64,000 nt of DNA, from assembly GCA_037447655.1 (NCBI GenBank), contig JBBHKE010000836.1:540809-604808 (forward strand). Direction: 5' to 3'. The position numbers were made by a program, and so were the translations under genes. Shown piece by piece: positions 33,101-42,975 of the stretch (position 1 is the first letter of the stretch; each line of letters opens with the position of its first letter). The notes beneath the pieces were generated by a model that was not told the origin of the DNA, did no database searches, and saw only the letters and a program-made list of their open reading frames with translations. Source of the DNA: Zygnema cylindricum. Taxonomy: Eukaryota; Streptophyta; Zygnematophyceae; Zygnematales; Zygnemataceae.

Positions 33101-35605
33101 AAGCACAAAACATGTTTCTTCCCGCATTATTTTTACGGTTTGGTAGAACCGTTCTCATTTTTATTTGACTTAACAGAACTTTTTTATTTGACTTTTTCTT
33201 CCTTGTATTGTTGTTAATTATCGTAGGAAATGTGGCTGGAGGATTACAAGGAACCAATGAGTATGGAAATCGAGAGTTTTCTGTGTTTGACCCACAAAGT
33301 GGGACATATCTACAAATAAATTACTACTGGATGGAGGGCACTTTCAGGGAAGGCGAATTTGGCTGTAAAAACAAACCTGGGCAGGGCGACCCTGATTGGC
33401 CGGTTTTCTCCAACACATCTGATGTTGTGGTGCTCGGCTCGGGTGCTTGGACCTTCTGGGTGAGTTTTTTTTCTGTGCTTCTCAGTCGTTTTGAGTCACC
33501 ATGTAGCATATTCAAGATTTGATCTTTACGTTTTGTGTTTTGATATATGTTTCTCACGTCGCAGGTATCCTTTCCTGCAAAAAAATTAAATACTCTACTG
33601 TCAGAATCTAGTGAGAGATACCTAATATTTTTGTTCCAATTTGAACGACTGCCTGGTACATAATATGTTAAACTTGTGTTAAAGCTAACGGAAAAGGATG
33701 TTAATCCTTCAACAAAGCAAAGTGGTTTCCTTGCCTGACAGCTCCTACTGTCTCTATAAATGTTGAATTGTTGATGTGCAGTCATGTGGAGACCCAATTG
33801 GATCGTATTCACATTACCTTCCGCAATACATGAATTGGGCTGTGAATTTGCCCCATAAGCCTAACACACAATTTTTTTGGAGGACGATCCCCCCTTTCCC
33901 AAGTAAATGGTTCGGCTGCAGTGGATTTGTTGGTAATCGACGAAGTTCCCTATTTGCAGAAGCTAATAGGATCGCAAGGTGAGACTGGTTTAAGCAAGGG
34001 ATCTGCAATTAAATAAGTTGTGGGACATTTAGAGATTCTAGTGCTTAATAATATTGAAACATCCATGGAGCCTATCCCAATGTGATTGTGTGACGGTGTC
34101 ACAATTCAATGGTCGCTCGCGATGTCCAAATAGACCTTAAGGACCATGATCACTGCATTTATTACAAGAATATTTGCATTTGAAGAATATTTGCAGATTC
34201 GAAACCCCCAACTGTTTTCCAAATCCGACAGTAGGTTATAATTCTAAAGCCACAATTTAAAGTGGGAAAAAAATCAGAAATAAAAATTGCAATTAATGTT
34301 TGTGCAAGAAAAAACTCCAAATGTGTTTCTGTCCTAACAAATGCCCTCTCATTCGCACTAATCCGCCACAAAAGCTTCCTGGGCAATTATAATGCTCCAC
34401 TAATCCGTTTTTCGGAGGGTATATAAGGTACTGCTTTGATGCATGATCTCAGCGTCCAATAGAAAATGATCGGAGTCCTTTGTAAAGCACTTGTCACCAC
34501 CATTGTCAGTTCATAATACCTGTATTCTTTTACCTAAAAAAATTCCTGATGAAGCTTTGAAATGTTAAAAGAAAAAAATCCAACTTTTTTTCAATGAGGT
34601 AAACGGGCGCATTATGAATATAGTCGTCAATAGAAGTGACGAAATAGAAATATCCTGGAGAGTGGGAGATCCCATGGGACCACATACATGAGCGACGTGG
34701 AGTAGTATAGTTTGTTTCGCTGTGAGAAGAGGACGGACGCCTCATTTTGCCTCGTTCACAGCATGAGCAAAAAGGAATTTTCTTATTCGATAGATTTTTC
34801 AAACCAAAGTATATTTTTTATCGGATCATGAAAAGCAGATTCTGCTACATGACCCAATCTAGGATGCCAAAAAAAATCGAAAATGGTATTCTCCTGTGCT
34901 ACATTGGCTGGGCCTCCGGATTGAACCATAGTAATTCATAAAGGTTATTGCGACAGAATCCGCCTATCACTGAATTGTCTTTATCAATAAAGTGCACGTA
35001 GATTTAAGAAAATATTACGCCTATTGCTGACTTTGCCTTATCAATTTATATTCGAATTTGTAATTTAGATTATAGGAGAAGAAGATGTATGATAGGTGGT
35101 ACTATTACATAAGACTAAGTTCCGAATGGTTTAATAGCCAAAGTGGCCACGTTTGAGACAAGAACCGGACAAGCATAAAGTACGCTTCTAATTATGTAAA
35201 CACTCGGAAGCGTACTAAAAAAGGTAAAGAAACAAAAAATCGTACAATTGAAGAAGGTCCTCGTAACTTCCCCTTCTATGTTTTAAGGTCTCTTTAACGC
35301 TTGATTTTTTCATCTCTATTTATCATGTTAAAAACTCATGCTTTTCCTATGTTTGGTTTTGCTTTGGAAACAGAATATATGCCCCTGCCTTTGGAGTCAA
35401 CTTTTTGGACTTCTCGCCTATTGACTCCCCAAGATCTGGTGATGCATGCATACGAGAAAGTCACCCAGGTGTTTGGATGAAGGACAGCCACTACTCGTGC
35501 ATGTATGCCAACAATACGGCGGTTTATGGAGTGGTAGGAGAATATGTGACACGTGTCTTTGTCCACATGCTAGTGAATTATGACAAGTTTGCATCCCCTC
35601 TTTGA
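26982..35605 (+). CDS. Filamin-type repeat plus SGNH/PC-esterase-like protein (NXPE-like), six visible exons
   Basis: Six exons (26995-27130, 28178-28307, 28883-29289, 33227-33459, 33782-33978, 35374-35605) join in one frame with no stop until TGA at 35603; about 444 residues are visible. Every intron is GT-AG and all splice phases agree (1, 2, 1, 0, 2). Residues ~1-90 look like a filamin/Ig-type repeat (D-G-C-Q-K-C-I-A-G, then D-I-S-Y-R-T-W-D-A-G-K-Y-I-L-T-I). The catalytic domain has an SGNH block I, I-I-G-D-S-H, with Ser near residue 210, a D-V-V-V-L-G-S-G-A-W block, and a late W-M-K-D-S-H-Y-S-C with His near 407. Fold and order suggest an acyl- or acetyl-esterase acting on glycans, as in NXPE/PC-esterase families; the substrate is unknown. 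The N terminus is missing. Introns contain retroelement debris but the exons are clean, implying selection. The GDSH and D-x-H spacing differ slightly from textbook motifs, so family placement is moderate while gene status is strong. Confidence 0.85.
28178..28307 (+). CDS. Exon 2: second half of filamin-like repeat
   Basis: The acceptor TTTTTTTGTTGTCCAG ends at 28177 and the donor GTAAGT is at 28308. The peptide G-P-V-L-V-H-A-S-V ... D-A-G-K-Y-I-L-T-I closes the beta-sandwich repeat. The phase passes from 1 to 2. Confidence 0.85.
28883..29289 (+). CDS. Exon 3: linker and SGNH block I (GDSH)
   Basis: The acceptor is CCAAGTTTTTAG at 28882 and the donor GTGAGC at 29290. It encodes an acidic linker (E-V-E-V-E-E-P-E-D), then R-I-L-R-F-R, and the nucleophile block I-I-G-D-S-H-Q with the Ser codon at 29244-29246. 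The phase passes from 2 to 1. Confidence 0.9.
30312..31385. repeat. Possible outer inverted-repeat element enclosing the MITE
   Basis: CGTGAATCGCTATTAGCA near 30318 and the inverse of CGTGAAACACTATTAGCG near 31379 resemble each other and the MITE ends. AATTAGTGTTATTAA and its inverse also lie inside. This could be an older, diverged relative split by the 30684-31243 insertion. Confidence 0.35.
30684..31243. mobile_element. MITE with CACCGCCAATCGCTATTAGCG termini, copy 1
   Basis: The termini CACCGCCAATCGCTATTAGCG and their exact inverse bound a 560 bp non-coding, A/T-rich interval. TA flanks both ends. A second member with the same ends lies at 37219. Confidence 0.8.
31632..32345 (-). pseudogene. 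5'-truncated LINE copy: endonuclease-like C terminus and 3' UTR
   Basis: The minus-strand frame 32317-31832 repeats the LINE C terminus seen at 10274-9907 (L-G-D-V-V-L-T-D, S-S-R-A-A-S-H, A-T-K-E-G-D-Y, then K-T-F-E-S-R-G). The 3' UTR matches 9605-9850, including the antisense AATAAAG end. 5' truncation is typical of LINE insertion. A 24-30 bp duplication around 32150-32190 (CGTAGTCTC...TTTCCTTT) is visible. Confidence 0.8.
32480..32560 (-). mobile_element. Very short LINE 3' UTR tail
   Basis: TTTTATTTCCAAAAAACGCG, then ATGGTAAAACCATTTAGGTA, matches the LINE 3' end at 9615-9680 (TTTATTGCAAAAAATTGCG, ATGGCGAAACCATTTGAGTA), in the same antisense orientation. Only about 80 bp is recognisable. 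Confidence 0.55.
33227..33459 (+). CDS. Exon 4: central SGNH domain
   Basis: The acceptor ATTATCGTAG ends at 33226 and the donor GTGAGT is at 33460. It contains Y-L-Q-I-N-Y-Y-W-M-E-G and D-V-V-V-L-G-S-G-A-W-T-F-W, the likely counterpart of the SGNH third block. The phase passes from 1 to 0. Confidence 0.9.
33782..33978 (+). CDS. Exon 5: SGNH domain, W-R-T-I-P-P segment
   Basis: The acceptor TTGATGTGCAG ends at 33781 and the donor GTGAGA is at 33979. It encodes F-F-W-R-T-I-P-P-F-P and ends R-I-A-R, reminiscent of the V-W-R-T-T strand in PC-esterases. The phase passes from 0 to 2. Confidence 0.9.
34430..34810 (-). pseudogene. Copia integrase core fragment in the last intron
   Basis: The minus-strand frame 34802-34530 reads C-C-E-R-G-K-M-R-R-P, then G-Y-F-Y-F-V-T-S-I-D-D-Y, and Y-L-I-E-K-K-L-D-F-F, the copia integrase pattern C-x-x-G-K, Y-F-x-T-F-I-D-D-Y-S-R, K-x-x-x-F. 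The first catalytic Asp region is retained but the rest is lost. It lies wholly within the intron 33979-35373. Confidence 0.75.
35374..35605 (+). CDS. Exon 6: terminal exon with candidate catalytic His
   Basis: The acceptor GGAAACAG ends at 35373; the TGA stop is at 35603-35605. It carries I-D-S-P-R-S-G-D-A, the W-M-K-D-S-H-Y-S-C motif (His codon 35489-35491), and a hydrophobic C terminus ending F-A-S-P-L. No AATAAA-type signal was obvious in the next 100 bases. Confidence 0.9.
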
Positions 35606-37216
35606 CATGTCCATGGAGGTCACACGAAAGACAAAGTTGAGAATACATTATTGGATGAGGATGTTGTCACCTTATTTCTAGTTCGCAAGTGTCTTAAGTC
35701 GTCCATTGCCTGTCCTAAAATTGATTATACAGCCCATTTTCCAGTCTTTAGCATAATATTGGAACTTCATGATTCTTATTCGGAGAACAATACATTAGCA
35801 AAAATAGTCTCATAAAGGCAAGTTCACAACCAAGTTTAGAGATTCGACCGTTTAAGCCCTTCGTAACCTAGTTTTAAAGTAAGTTGTTTTACTATATGGG
35901 TCTTTAGGGTTTTCAAATCAAAATTTGACAAAAGTGCCCATATTTTATGCATATTTATGTTTTTCCAATGCACACCCTATATTTCCATAAACATCACCAT
36001 TGGCAACGTAATAAAAGGTCACGTTTGACACCGACGAGCGGTAAGACATTTTGGTTAGGCCTTTGCCAATCATTTTGATCGCCCATATATTTTTTGCAAT
36101 TGGTATATCGCTGAAAATTATGTGTATTTTGAAAGTTGTGAATTTCTCTAGTATGTGTTCTTGACGGTAATTAAGATCGGGGTATTCGATTTTTTGAATG
36201 TTTTGTTTACACCCCTACACCACCTTATTATGAACAAGATTTTTCTCATGCTTTATTTTGTCTGACTTTTTGATGCACACTAACTATGAATGGTGTATTT
36301 GTTTTGCCAATGTCATGTCGATGTCATGTACGAACTGTACGAACAGTTAGATAGTGTTGCGCACGATTCGTTATTTGCTAAGATACTATGGTTCATTATG
36401 TAATTTTGTTAGAGAATTTTGTCGTTATTGTTACCGATACACATGAGTAAAGCTATGGATGAACTGATGGAGTGACATATCGTATAATGTCGTACGAACA
36501 GGTTTTTTTGTGTCTATGTGTAGTACTTTTGGTTCTTTAGATTGGATAAGCTGACCAAAAGTGATGCGCAGTCCGGATGAGTTCTTAATTTCGGTCAGGT
36601 AAGGAGTAAATTTTTGATACGTGATATACCATACTATAGAGTGTATACCGACAGGATCGATAACACCAGAAATACTATAAAAAAAGCACAACAAAACAAG
36701 TGGGAAGCCGTTCGCCACAATATAGAACAATAGCAAAAAGAAAACGTGTTTTAATGGAAGTTTTTTTCCCACCACATATTTTCTATGTCAACGAAGATCT
36801 CAAGGAACACAAATATGAGAACAAGGGACCATGATGTTGTCACTTCATTTCCAGTAAGCAAAATTATACTATTATACTATATACATAATTATAGTATTAT
36901 ATTACTAAAGTATTATGGTTAGTGATCTTAAATCGCCATATTGTTTGTCCTTCCAATGATGGTTTTTCCAATAGGAATGATGACATAAATACCAATTATG
37001 TATTCTTATGCACAACACATGGAACCCGATTCCTTTTCCAAGAGTGATATGTGAGCAATTTCTTCTTCACTTTATGTAGTCATTTTAGCCGTCCCATTCA
37101 GGCAGATTAACAACGACGTTTAGAAATTTCTTTTAGAATTTAAACCTTATTTGGAGTTCACAACCTTGTTCACAATTCAATCTATTTTTTTAAAACGTAT
37201 TTTTGTGTGGTAATAC
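35606..37216. other. Unassigned 3' flank of the host gene
   Basis: A/T-rich sequence without a credible frame or recognised repeat. A 114-codon minus-strand frame (36775-36431) lacks motifs. An A/T-only stretch lies at 36860-36910. Confidence 0.3.
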
Positions 37217-37218
37217 TA

Positions 37219-37431
37219 CACCGCCAATCGTTATTAGCGTTACGTACGCTAATTCCGTCCCGCTTTTTTTTTTTATTCTCAAATAGAGTTATCCACACTA
37301 TTTAAAAAAACCCTAATTCCTATTTAAAATAGACGATTTCTTCGAAAATTTTCAAATTCCCAATTAGCGTAAACCACGCTATTTATTCGTATTCACTAAA
37401 AAAACTTACACGCTAATAACGATTGGCGGTG
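37219..37431. mobile_element. MITE with CACCGCCAATCG termini, copy 2
   Basis: CACCGCCAATCGTTATTAGCGT and its exact inverse bound a 213 bp non-coding element; TA lies on both sides, and the inverted repeat extends to ACTA/TAGT. The ends match 30684-31243 except for one base, but the interior is shorter. Confidence 0.85.
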
Positions 37432-37512
37432 TAGTGGATATAATCTTTTGTTGGATGACAAAAGTGTACTGGTTGATGCATAGATTTTCATAATGCAATA
37501 ATGCATGTTATT

Positions 37513-37660
37513 ATGGAGGATGGAGGATGGATGATGGAGGATGGAAGAGGGAGAGAGGAGGGAGGGAGGAGGATGGAGGATGGAGAATGGAGAATATTGA
37601 AGGGAGGGAGGAGGGAGGATAGATAAAAGTGGGAGGAAGGAGGATAGAGGATGGTGGCGA
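37513..37660. repeat. Purine-only (GGA/GAT)n tract
   Basis: About 150 bp of almost pure G/A on the plus strand, built from GGAGGATG and GGGAGGAGG words, with some mirror symmetry. Frames across it are low-complexity artefacts. Confidence 0.85.
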
Positions 37661-37989
37661 AGTCTGGAAACAATGCATAGCCCTACAAACATTGGATGCC
37701 GATATTACAGTGAAAAATTTATGGGGTTATAAGACTAAAGAATTTGAATCATTATAGAGTAATTGATTGATATTACAGGTTGAGTTACATTAAAGGAAAA
37801 AGGCATTGGTTGCCATTCCACTTCTGTAGTGCGAGTTACTTGACCTTTCACGCCATCCAATCACGCAGCATACAGTTCAAGCCCTCCCAGCCCTTCATCT
37901 TGGTGAATTTTTGCCCTTTATGGGCTCATATGAATCTCTTTAACCCTTTGTTACTAAGACTTTGGACAAGTCCCGTGATTTGACAATTG

Positions 37990-38640
37990 AGGGACACTCA
38001 CGAATGGTATATGAGATTTTATACAACGGATTTCCTCCAGAAAATCCACCGCGGAGTTTGTCATATTTTTTTTAACGTGGCTTGTCAGATGGCCATTACA
38101 GTTTGTACTTTTTGTTGTGGAGGAAGTCTTATATTGTATAGTAGCTAGATGAATGAGTTTAAAAAATTAAGGGGCATGTCATTATCGTTTTTTCCACATT
38201 TGTTTGGTGTTGCTATGAGGAGGTGGTGTGGCGGTTCTTTGTGCTTTGCGAATGTTTTTTTGTCTTTTTGGTGGTTCCCCAAGGTTACATTGCCATTGTT
38301 TTCAACGTCGTTGATCATATGGCCACCTTTTATGAGCTGCGACACGCCCCATCTCCAATCAACGAGAGTTACCCTATTGTTCATGATTTTTACTCCAAGT
38401 CCAACTCCCTACTTACCATGCTTGACAAGGTGATGTAGAATTGCAAGGAGACAGGTTTCAAGATTTCAAGGAGAGGAAATGAAAAAGGAGTTTGGAGGTA
38501 AAAAGCCAACCAAGTGACTAGCCTAAAACGGCACATGCTCACATCCCTGCAAAAAGAGTTAAAGCCCCCCAAATTGCAGGGCATGCAAAGTCCCCTAATA
38601 GTCGCTCTAACCAACGCTTTGGTGCATCTTTAAGTCCTTG
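37990..38640 (+). pseudogene. Unidentified decayed coding sequence
   Basis: Plus-strand frames keep non-random peptides: D-L-T-I-E-G-H-S-R-M-V-Y-E-I-L-Y near 37980-38030, then G-Y-I-A-I-V-F-N-V-V-D-H-M-A-T-F-Y-E-L-R (38285-38345), S-P-I-N-E-S-Y-P-I-V-H-D-F-Y and L-L-T-M-L-D-K-V, and R-H-M-L-T-S-L-Q-K-E-L downstream. Stops and frame changes break them. No family was recognised; a transposase or a dead host gene are both possible. Confidence 0.3.
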
Positions 38641-39600
38641 AGGCTTGGGGCCTATGCCACTCCTAGAAGCCATGGTCTTGGTTTTGAAGATCCAAAACAC
38701 CTTTAGCTTTTTGAAAGTTTCACACTTGGGCTCATTATCCTATTCTATCAGCTTATCATTTTTTTGCGTCTTTATGGACAGGTACTTAAATTTCCCCCCT
38801 CTTAAATGAAGGAAAATCATTTTTTTTTCCATTGTGGCCGAAGACGTCGGTTAGGTCCTCTTTCTCGCGCTCTCTCTTTTTTTCCCTCTCTTTCTTATTC
38901 TTTCCCTCACGACCCTTTCTCTCCTCTCGTGTGGTCATACATAGAATGATTCAAATTTGACGCTAGTAGGATTTACAATGTAAAAATCTATGTTTACGTA
39001 ATGTTAGTTTGTAGTTAGTGTGGTTTAGATTTGGTCTTGCGTCGGTTTGCGAATTCAGTTTTGTTTCGTTTACTTTGGTTTTGTACTTTGTACGTGTACA
39101 TTTACGTATACGCGATTTGATTTGTTTTGTTTCATTTGAATTTTAGTAGAGTATTTCGAGAAATTTTGTTTCGTGAAACGTACGTCTGGTAGTTTCGTTT
39201 TGCGTAACTTAAGTTTGCCGTACATGACTTTGTCAGTTTCGTTTCTAGTAGCTTCATTTTACGTAGTACCATATTTGGGTCTAAGTACATATTTACACTT
39301 TTAGAGTTAGTATTCTAGATTGTTTTAATGGCTAAGTTAAAAAGCCATCGTATGAGTGTGGTTGAATCAATCAAGAGAAAATCAAAAGTTAATTAAAGAA
39401 GATTGAATTAAGAGAAGTGTTATGGTTGAGTAAAGGATTGAGATAACATAAGTTTATTTCATTGAGTATTTAATTTGTCTCTATTCTGCATTATGAGCTT
39501 CCAATGTCTTTGTAGTGCTTGATTTGATTTTAATTTCGCTTCCGCATTGAGACATTTGAGTGATTGCGTGGGTATTTCGATTGACTCTTATTCCTATCAA
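38641..39600 (+). other. Probable 5' LTR/leader region of the following copia, not delimited
   Basis: A C/T-rich stretch (38865-38935) and A/T-rich sequence precede a primer-site-like motif at 39602. An LTR should end near 39599 (CTATCA), but its start was not identified and it does not obviously match the family C LTR. Confidence 0.3.
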
Positions 39601-39601
39601 T

Positions 39602-39613
39602 TGGTGTCGGTGC
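39602..39613 (+). other. Degenerate primer-binding site
   Basis: TGGTGTCGGTGC differs from TGGTATCAGAGC at three positions. It lies two bases after CTATCA and about 60 bases before the likely gag start, as expected for a copia leader. Confidence 0.5.
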
Positions 39614-39674
39614 AGTGTTTATTCCATTTAGATTTGTGTTAAGAATTGATTAAACATTGAAAGTTTATAAGTTA

Positions 39675-40760
39675 TGGGTGGAGAAATTCACCTATCACCT
39701 TGAGAGATAACCAGCTCATGGAAGATACGTGGAAAGAGGAAAACACCGCAAGGGAGGAAGACACTGAGTCAATGTTGGAGTTGGAGAATCGCAGAAGCTC
39801 TCAATTGCGAAAAAGAGTCTCACCATTCACTTTGATCCAACAACTATGGAGGAACTTCACGAATTTCTCAAGGCAAAAAGAGAATAGCAATCTTTTGATA
39901 AAACTCCTACTTTTGGTGGCAATTCAGATGATGAGGTCAAGAAGAAATCAAAAGGCGGTAAGCACCTACATGATGATGACGATAAGTCGACCGGATGAAG
40001 AGTCGCCAGGCGCGTCATTCTTTGATGATGATGATAAGTCGATTCGGGGAGCGCGAGAAGTGTCTCTAAGACTCATGTTTAATGGGAATAATTATGCTCT
40101 ATGAAAGAGACATATTTAGGGAACCTTTACTCTAAAGAAATTGTGGAAAATGCTTACAGTAGAAGAGAAAAGACCATTAGATGCAAAAAGAAGGAAAGAG
40201 TGGGATGCTAAAGATATGGCAGATATAACATCTTTACTTCAAAGTAGTAGTTGTTTACTTCCAAGTAGTAGTAGTTCTGATCATGAGCATCTGTTAACTC
40301 ATGATACAGCTCATGCTTGTTGGACTCATCTACAAAATTTGTATGAGAAAAGATTCAGAGCTATGTCTAATTATGTATTTTAGGACTTTATTCAGTTTAC
40401 GATGAAGAGTAATGAGTCGATTGATGATGCTCTAAAAAGATTTAATGTTTTGATAGAGCAGTTGAATAGCGCAGGAAAAGTTGCTCGTGAAGATGAAAAA
40501 GTAGTTGTCTTTCTAAATGGATAACCATCTAAGTTTGATGTCATAGTAAAAGTAATAAGATTTACAGAGCAACCCACTTTTGATTTTGCTAAAAACCTTC
40601 TAAAAGGTGAAGAGAAAAGTTAAGAGAAAGATAGAGGACATGGAAATAGTGGAAATCCACATGTAAACCCCAGTGACACGGTTGAGGTATATTCTCTACG
40701 TGGTTGTGGTGGTAGAGGAAGGTTTAGATCAAGAGGGGGTAGAAACAATACCGGATTGTA
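39675..40760 (+). pseudogene. Copia family C-like gag
   Basis: The region contains an acidic Asp-rich N-terminal segment (F-F-D-D-D-D-K-S), L-M-F-N-G-N-N-Y-A-L (near 40070), H-A-C-W-T-H-L-Q-N-L-Y, N-E-S-I-D-D-A-L-K-R-F-N-V-L-I-E-Q-L (near 40410), and a Gly-Arg-rich tract (40715-40750). The order and blocks equal those of the minus-strand gag at 18380-19941. Many single-base stops are present. The zinc knuckle is barely recognisable. Confidence 0.75.
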
Positions 40761-41106
40761 GTTTTGGTAAAGGCATGAGATGGAGTAACCTAAGTCTTGT
40801 TACTTATTATAAGTGTAATTAAGAAAGACATATGGCTGCTATCTCACGTCTGATCAATCAACTTTGTGTCATGAAGACAATGTCTCATTCTTATAAAACT
40901 AAAGTCATCTCCTAAAAGTTAAATGGAATATATGAAGAAGTAGTGAAAGGTGGGCTGTCCGTGGAGGAGGACATCAAACCCACTATTCAAAATTTAATGA
41001 CAACCAAGGCGATAAGTTTTTAAACTTTTTTATGATGATGAAAGAAGATGGAAATGTTGCTATCAATTTTGCAAATTCTGCATGTCGGAGTCAAAGTTTT
41101 AAAAAC

Positions 41107-41357
41107 TAGATAGTTGATTCAGGTGCAACTCATCATGTTTGTAGTATTCATAGTTTGTTTACAGATTTGAGAAAGCTTATAGATCTTAAGACTATTACGG
41201 TTGCTAGTGGACATGTTGTACCAATAGACTCAGTGGGAATTGTCACATTAGATTTACTTGTTAACAATGTGAATGGTCAAGTTGTTGTTAGAAAAGTGAA
41301 TCTAAACAACACTTTGTATTTTCCTGATGGAGTTGTAAACCTTGTTAGTGTTCCTTA
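41107..41357 (+). pseudogene. Copia protease of the same element
   Basis: I-V-D-S-G-A-T-H-H-V-C (41111) is the copia aspartic protease active site, followed by V-A-S-G-H-V-V-P-I, G-I-V-T-L-D-L and L-Y-F-P-D-G-V-V-N-L-V-S-V. It is open for 67 codons from 41155, then a stop at 41356. Confidence 0.85.
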
Positions 41358-41539
41358 GATAGAAACGAATGGTGGTAGAGTAACCTCGATTGAAAATAAA
41401 ATAAATAGTTTTCCAAGATAGAGAAGGTAATCAATATGGAGAAGGTTATCTAACTAATTGTTAGCAAAGAAAGTTAAAATGGATTAGACCACAAAAAGAT
41501 CAGAGTCCAATCATCTCAATTAATAGTGTAAGTTCTAAA

Positions 41540-41780
41540 AGATAAAATTTGAGTTTATGGCATGTTAGAATTTGTCATACCTCTCAGTCTAATATAAAGA
41601 ATATAATGAAAAGTGCAGTTGTGAGAGGATTATAGTGTGCTCCAATAGAGAAAGTTCAAGGTTGTAATGGTTGCAGTGAAGGGAAACAAATTAGGAAACA
41701 GATTAAAAAATCTCATATAGTAAAAGATGTGAAATATAGAGCTAGTGCTCCTCTTAAGCTAGTTCATGTAGACTTGTGTG
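41540..41780 (+). pseudogene. Copia GAG-pre-integrase fragment
   Basis: L-S-L-W-H-V-R-I-C-H replaces the usual L-W-H-x-R-L-G-H, then I-K-N-I-M-K, G-C-N-G-C-S-E-G-K-Q and L-K-L-V-H-V-D-L-C. The sequence is cut at 41780 by a minus-strand family B LTR. Confidence 0.75.
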
Positions 41781-42736
41781 TGTTTTTCTACAACCATAGT
41801 TGTAGGAGAAGACCCAAGTGTAGTAGTGGATGTAGACATGGACTTTAACAGAGGCTACAAGAGTTCCTATCAACCACCCAACTGTGATATACCACAAAGA
41901 GTAACCTAAGTGACAAAATAGCACCAAAATCCACAATAATACAGTATCACATACAATATGTCAATTCCCAAAATTGCAGCCTAATTACCCCAAAAAACTA
42001 TAAGATATAACACCTGGAATTTTCCCAAAAACTATCCCTTGGAGAGTTAGACCTCAATTTTAGATGTTACAATTTTGGCTAAGTCCTAAACTTTATACTC
42101 ACAGAGAGTATCTTCTAAAAACTAACTAATCAGATGTCTACAACTGGTATTGTAGTACTGTACTACAGTATGACAATGTATTGAAACTGTACATTACTGT
42201 ATTACAAATAATTCCTAAACCCTATTTGCTTCTTGCTGTAATCTAAATAGTAACACATTGTAAATTAATGCACTAAACAACAAAAAACTATTTTCCAAAT
42301 ATTTATAAAGAGAAGCCGTTCAAAAGAAATGCATTTTTTTTTAGTCCACGTCGGTCATAAAAGTTCAGAAGAATGTGGTCCTTAAGTACGGACCACTTGA
42401 GTTCGTACAGTATGCTTAGTCAATTGTGGTCCCCGAACGAATCTCGTCCGTCGACTTAATTCGTATCAATTATTCAAATTGTTTTGTACAGAACATTATT
42501 AACAGATGCCTGATTTCAACTTTGTCCGTCCAATCTTGAGAGTCTGCTCGTTTGATGTTCAGCACGTGTAAGTGATACTCAACCCCCTTTCGGGATATTT
42601 GCACAGTTCTCAGATGCTGACGCATGTCCTTGTAGAAGTACAATACACTCAAGGTGCTTCTACTATTGTCATACTAAATAAGATACGTATTACATTTTTC
42701 TAAGAGAAAATATTATAAGTCCTTAGACTCTCCTCA
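41781..42736 (-). mobile_element. Copia family B LTR, minus strand (~956 bp)
   Basis: The minus-strand 3' end reads GTTGTAGAAAAACA and is preceded by an open frame from the ATG at 41839 (M-S-T-S-T-T-T-L-G ... V-V-E-K) with the same length and phase as the LTR at 53144. The start is placed at TGAGGAGAGTC (42736) because this gives a length like the 955 bp LTR at 25473. The start is uncertain. It lies at a break in the copia integrase, and no internal region is attached. Confidence 0.55.
42375..42396. other. Inverted repeat GTGGTCC/GGACCAC
   Basis: GTGGTCC and GGACCAC flank an 8-base TTAAGTAC spacer inside the minus-strand LTR. Other B LTRs carry a TCCGTACGGA palindrome in a comparable region. 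Confidence 0.5.
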
Positions 42737-42749
42737 CGGCCCTGCCGTG

Positions 42750-42975
42750 CATGAGAGACAAGAATGAGAAGATGCATCACAACCAGCAAAGTCAGACAAG
42801 AATGGGAAGATGCATCACAACCAGGAAAGTCATGCTCAGAAACATATATAGCAACAAATTCAAATAAGAAAAGTCAAGAATATATAAACACCATGAGAAG
42901 GAATAAAGGTGAAAATGACCGAGAGAGAGAAGGGGAAGAATACTCCCCTAAAGTGAAGTGCACCCAATAATTATA
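42750..42975 (-). repeat. Duplicate of the family A LTR start, with a 38 bp tandem repeat
   Basis: This segment matches 44125-44277, the first 150 bp of the minus-strand A LTR (shared AGAAGATGCATCACAACCA, AAAGTCATGCTCA and GAATACTCCCCTA blocks). It contains an extra tandem copy of a ~38 bp GAGAAGATGCATCACAACCA unit. No polypurine tract adjoins it. Confidence 0.6.

Larger units (their letters stand above)
29290..33226 (+). other. 3.9 kb intron filled with transposon debris
   Basis: The intron holds a MITE (30684-31243), the 3' end of a LINE (31632-32345) and a shorter LINE tail (about 32485-32560). A 166-codon minus-strand frame at 29233-29733 overlaps exon 3 antisense and has no recognisable domain. 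The rest shows nothing identifiable. Confidence 0.7.

Noticed and set aside
37396-37692. 98-codon Pro/Ser/Leu-rich protein
   Set aside because: It is a translation of the purine-only tract on the opposite strand.
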